Shown here: in pieces, positions 16,325 to 19,181 of the stretch
How positions within the stretch are numbered: position 1 is the first letter of the stretch
Layout: each line of letters starts with the position of its first letter
Assembly (NCBI RefSeq): GCF_000988165.1
Contig: NW_020169368.1
Coordinates: forward strand, 1 to 19,181
Length of the DNA: 19,181 nucleotides
Direction of reading: 5' to 3'
From: Vairimorpha ceranae
Lineage: Eukaryota > Microsporidia > Nosematidae
The notes under the pieces: generated by a model
What the model saw: only the letters and a program-made list of their open reading frames with translations
What the model was told of the DNA's origin: nothing
Databases searched by the model: none
Made by a program: the position numbers and the translations under genes

Positions 16325-16327
16325 CCC
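16324..16327 (+). promoter_or_regulatory. CCC-like start signal of RPF2
   Basis: TTTACCCTTAAGATG places the C-run five bases before the start codon. Confidence 0.65.
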
Positions 16328-16332
16328 TTAAG

Positions 16333-17019
16333 ATGTCTAAGCGAAATAATTTAATATCAATTGTTACATCAAAGAAACATAAAGAGATACAAAATATTTT
16401 TACAAAAATAAGAGCAAATTCTATTATTCTTAATAGAGAAAGGTTAACAGATCCATTTAAGCAATACAATCTCATAGAAAAAATATTAAAAACACATGAG
16501 GCTAAATTATTCATCACATTTACAAGCTCTCATATAATTTTAGGAAGATCATTTAATAATGAAATTATCGACATGTTAAAATTTAAAATTAAGCACTATG
16601 AAAAATCTTTTAAAGGAACAGTAAGTGCTGAACTTAATATGAAATATACTATCTTATTGATAAATATTAATGATAAAAGAATAGAAAATTTATTTATAGA
16701 TCTTTTAAATATGAAAAGTAGTAAAATATGTTTACAAAATATTAAATACACATGGGTTATTACAAACATTAAAGGAATTTTTATTATTAAATATTGTAGA
16801 ATATTAGAAAATAATGATTTGGAAGATGTTGGGCCATGTTTTGAATTAGAGTTAGAAGATAAATATCATTGTACAGAGGAAACGTATAAAAAAAGTTTAG
16901 GGAAAATAGAAAAGAAAAATAAAAATATTACTAAAAATCAATTTAATGACGAAATTGGTATTTTACACATTGATAAACAAGATTTACGGGAAATAAAAAC
17001 TAGAAAATATAAAAAGTAA
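16333..17019 (+). CDS. RPF2: Ribosome biogenesis protein Rpf2 (Brix domain)
   Basis: The 228-residue protein matches Rpf2 in order. A basic start includes the segment ILNRERLTDPFK (32-43). A Brix domain covers about 36-180, with LFITFTSSHIILGRSF (59-74) and VGPCFELELED (166-176). The C-terminal tail reads DEIGILHIDKQDLREIKTRKYKK (206-228), the equivalent of the GRIHMGKQDL and TRKMKG end of yeast Rpf2. With Rrs1 it brings the 5S RNP (5S rRNA, uL5, uL18) into pre-60S particles in the nucleolus. Yeast Rpf2 has 344 residues, so this is about one third shorter, with the losses mainly in the N-terminal extension and the Brix loops. AATAAA lies four bases past the stop codon. The gene sits between two retroelement copies. 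Confidence 0.92.
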   Translation: MSKRNNLISIVTSKKHKEIQNIFTKIRANSIILNRERLTDPFKQYNLIEKILKTHEAKLFITFTSSHIILGRSFNNEIIDMLKFKIKHYEKSFKGTVSAELNMKYTILLININDKRIENLFIDLLNMKSSKICLQNIKYTWVITNIKGIFIIKYCRILENNDLEDVGPCFELELEDKYHCTEETYKKSLGKIEKKNKNITKNQFNDEIGILHIDKQDLREIKTRKYKK

Positions 17020-17049
17020 TAGAATAAAAATATTTATTTTTTTTATGAT

Positions 17050-17326
17050 TATTTTTTGTACTATAAAAAAATTGTATTAAATAGTTGAAATTTACTAAAT
17101 AACAGTAATTTTAAGAAAAACGAATAAAAGCATTTGGGACATAAAAAAGTGTATTAAAAAGATGGATTTACTATATAACAGTAATTTTAAGAATAACAAA
17201 TAAAAGCATTTGGGACATAAAAAAGTGTATTAAAAAGATGTAATTTACTATTTATATGTATTTTTTAAGAATATGCCAAGGACAAAAAAAATTGAAATCT
17301 ACTATTTACAATATTTTTAAGAAACA
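17050..17326. repeat. Tandem repeat, ~76-bp unit, about 3.5 copies
   Basis: TTTACTA begins units at 17091, 17167 and 17244 (periods 76 and 77), and a shortened degenerate unit starts near 17298. The shared core includes AACAGTAATTTTAAGAA and CATTTGGGACATAAAAAAGT. The two central units are almost identical, and the outer ones are decayed. The array starts just after RPF2 and is cut by the copy 3 insertion. Confidence 0.85.
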
Positions 17327-17901
17327 CGGGGAAGGAGAGATCGATAAATAAGATCTCTTAAAATTGTTTTCTTCCCTAGCCTTTTATAACAATTGCGTGT
17401 TTACGCGAAGGGCGGCAAATTGTTTATACAAACTTGCCAAATATTGTAACCTTATTGTTTTCTTCGTGGCTGCGGGAACAATAAAGGGGCACAGCTATTG
17501 TCCTTAGTCTCGACAAACCATTGCCGGTAGCAGAAGCCGTGACTCTTCAAAGAATATGCATCAACTTGGGCAGACAGGTGTTGTTAAAGAGTATTCTCAC
17601 CCCGTTTAAGACAAATGTGTCTTGACCTGGAAAGGGTTTGGCTTAAAGCTGCATATTATGACGTAGCATTCCGCTTGACTGAGTTGTGTCCTTAAATGGT
17701 GTATTGAGCCAGGCATTAAACCTCAAATCCTGCTAAGCGCAGGTCTTAATCTTTATGACTAATGGACTATAATTAATCCTACGGGATTCTATATCTTCCT
17801 ACAAGCAAGGCCCTAATGGTATGCTAGTGTGTGTCACTGATTATTTGATTTTGAGTTTTGGTGCCGTAGAAGCTTTCTTAGATGACAATAAACTTATTTT
17901 T
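17327..17901 (+). mobile_element. Chimeric retroelement, copy 3: structured GC-rich head joined to LINE tail
   Basis: From about 17622 to 17891 the sequence matches the tail of copy 2, but 17327-17621 has no counterpart there and no coding frame. TTTTTAAGAAACA (17314-17326) before it and TTTTTAAGAAAACA (17902-17915) after it look like a target-site duplication, so head and tail probably entered together. The head folds locally: GGGAAG (17329-17334) can pair with CTTCCC (17371-17376) around AGAGATC/GATCTCT (17336-17342, 17352-17358), and GCGT-GTTT-ACGC and TTGT/ACAA stems follow. Size, lack of ORF and a borrowed LINE tail fit a SINE, or a LINE with its ORFs deleted. No clear Pol III A or B box was found in the head. 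Confidence 0.72.
17729..17743 (+). other. Conserved hairpin in retroelement tail (copy 3)
   Basis: CCTGC-TAAGC-GCAGG is the counterpart of 15760-15774 with one loop change and an intact stem. Confidence 0.6.
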
Positions 17902-17978
17902 TTTTTAAGAAAACATTTAGAACAAAAAAAAATATGATCCGCATTTTTTTGGAGGTGGTTAGTAACCTAATCAAAACA

Positions 17979-18223
17979 ATGAAATTTATAAAACATTTGA
18001 ATAAATTAAATGATAAAGCTTTACTATAAAAGCTATTACAAGTGAAGCATATAAAAAAATTAATTATTTAATCAACACGTTGAGTGCAGATTTGATTGTT
18101 ACATCAGTAACAAATAATGGGCCTAATAATGCAGGGTTTAATACTTATGACATTTGTATAGATTTGAAACAATCAGATACAAATGTTTATAAAAGAAAAA
18201 TTATAATCAATAAACATGTTTAG
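17979..18223 (+). pseudogene. Possible frameshifted small gene, unidentified
   Basis: An ATG at 17979 opens a short frame (MKFIKHLNKLNDKALL, stop). A second frame, 18017-18223, continues with about 68 codons of balanced composition (for example NTLSADLIVTSVTNNGPNNA) and ends in TAG. Together they would make a protein of roughly 80 residues interrupted by one frameshift or, less likely, a small intron. No C-rich start box is present and no family is recognised. It may be a dead gene or a chance open stretch. Confidence 0.28.
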
Positions 18224-18810
18224 TAAAAACAAAAACAATACAAAATTTTACATGTGTTTAAAGTAAACGTAATTTATGATAACTGACATAAATTAGTAAC
18301 TATTTAACACTTAAAAATAAATGGAAATTTAAACAAAAAAATTGTAGTATTGTACAGAAAAAAAACTTTTTCATTTTTTAAAATGTGATAATTTTTCTTA
18401 AACTTGTTTTTTTATTTGTTTAACTAGCTTACGTTATCCCGTTTATTAAACGGGACTTTAATACAATGTGTGCTTTTGATTATTTGTATCTTGCGTCAAA
18501 TTTTAACGTTTATGTTTAGAGTTCATAATTTGTTGTTTTTATTTTGTATAAAAGCTGCAGTAACACACCTTTAAATTAAATTTTTGAATACAACACAAAA
18601 AAATATAGTGAATGTTCTGTTCTATATGTAAAATAATCAAATAAACAACATTGCTATTGCTTTTAGAACAAAACTTTCCAAAATTTAAAAAAAAAAGAAG
18701 GGTTAAAAAATAAATAAATGTTCAGATTCAAACATTCTATATATATAGATAGACAAGTTTGGTAGTTATCCTTCATGGCAAGACAAAAGTCTACAGTTCA
18801 TACATTAAAA
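18224..18810. other. AT-rich spacer with one strong hairpin
   Basis: The one distinct item is TCCCGTTT-ATT-AAACGGGA (18437-18455), a perfect 8-bp stem with a 3-nt loop. The remainder is A/T-rich with a short TATATATA stretch near 18740 and shows no gene or RNA that I recognise. Confidence 0.45.
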
Positions 18811-19181
18811 TCATTTAATTAAACTTTCAACATAATTTTCTAAATTCTCGGGATCGTCAATATTTAAGATTTGAAACATTTTCTCAGCTTGTACTTTATT
18901 AAAATAAACACGCTCTTCTCCTATGCTGTATCTAACGTCTAAATTGGTTAGTAATGCTATACTTTCAAATAATTGTGGCAATGTTTTTGCCCCCGAGGCA
19001 ATTATAAATCGTAAATTTTCAAGTAAGATGCTATAAAAATCATATAACGTTTTATTATTCAGACATAAATATAAATCAGAAAACTTTTGTAGATCGTTAA
19101 AAAATTCAATATTAAAAATATCATCCTTTTCATAAATACTAAAATATTCCTCAGCTTCTTTATAAATAAGAGTGTATAACA
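18811..19181 (-). CDS. Unrecognised protein, C-terminal part (5' end outside window)
   Basis: On the minus strand an open frame enters at the right edge and ends with TGA at 18811-18813, giving 122 visible residues. Composition and pattern look coding: amphipathic helices such as FFNDLQKFSDLYLCL and LYDFYSILLENLRFIIASG, then TLPQLFESIALLTNLDVRYS, and a C-terminal NIDDPENLENYVESLI. No catalytic motif, membrane segment or known domain could be named. It could be a helical-repeat or scaffold protein. The start codon and upstream box are out of view. Confidence 0.7.
   Translation of the reverse strand, partial: LYTLIYKEAEEYFSIYEKDDIFNIEFFNDLQKFSDLYLCLNNKTLYDFYSILLENLRFIIASGAKTLPQLFESIALLTNLDVRYSIGEERVYFNKVQAEKMFQILNIDDPENLENYVESLIK

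Noticed and set aside
17327..17621. A tRNA-, 5S- or 7SL-derived SINE head, or an HDV or hammerhead ribozyme.
   Set aside because: No paired A and B boxes, no 5S or SRP landmark and no complete ribozyme core could be placed by eye.
1..19181. CRISPR arrays, bacterial operons or Shine-Dalgarno sites.
   Set aside because: Genes and tRNA are eukaryotic, and no regularly spaced short repeats with unique spacers were seen.

Overview
The window looks like a stretch of a microsporidian (fungus-related intracellular parasite) nuclear chromosome. It is very AT-rich. All recognisable genes are intronless eukaryotic single-copy genes, and most are shorter than their yeast or human relatives. Eight of the nine genes with a visible start codon carry a short C-rich box (TACCCC-TT, TACCC-TT or GCCC) 3-16 bases before the ATG, which is the published 'CCC-like' start signal of microsporidia. 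The pyruvate dehydrogenase E1 beta gene has no mitochondrial presequence, as in microsporidia that keep PDH E1 in a reduced metabolism. Intergenic regions are long (up to about 1.9 kb) and hold retroelements, so this is one of the less compact microsporidian genomes. I cannot name the species.

Layout, left to right. 1-151: 3' end of a non-LTR retroelement (copy 1). 238-2310 (-): UFD2-type E4 ubiquitin ligase. 2311-4226: long spacer with tRNA-Glu(UUC) and a candidate small structured RNA. 4227-4964 (+): membrane-anchored Bem46/ABHD13-like alpha/beta hydrolase. 5034-6095 (-): SWIB/BAF60 (Snf12/Rsc6) chromatin-remodelling subunit, convergent with the hydrolase. 6262-7221 (-): PDH E1 beta. 7222-8629: spacer with a GC-rich island and a small basic ORF. 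8630-9229 (-): thymidylate kinase. 9230-10539: spacer with a 152-bp inverted-repeat element. 10540-12204 (+): DNA polymerase kappa, convergent with 12251-13480 (-), an Hpc2/ubinuclein-like HIR subunit. 13556-14009: a decayed coding remnant and AT-rich tandem repeats. 14010-15077 (-): Cdc20-like APC/C activator. 15185-15938: 5'-truncated non-LTR retrotransposon (copy 2). 16333-17019 (+): Rpf2 ribosome biogenesis factor. 17050-17325: 76-bp tandem repeats. 17327-17901: a chimeric element (copy 3) that shares only the retrotransposon tail. 18811-19181 (-): 3' part of an unrecognised gene.

The genes are housekeeping: protein turnover and cell cycle (Ufd2, Cdc20), chromatin (BAF60, Hpc2), DNA precursor supply and damage tolerance (TMPK, Pol kappa), ribosome assembly (Rpf2) and carbon metabolism (Pdb1). 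They do not form a pathway cluster. The most unusual content is the retroelement family. Three same-strand copies share one 3' tail. One carries the end of a reverse-transcriptase ORF. Another joins the tail to an unrelated, highly structured GC-rich head of about 295 nt and appears to be flanked by a target-site duplication, which suggests a SINE-like or deleted non-autonomous partner of the LINE.
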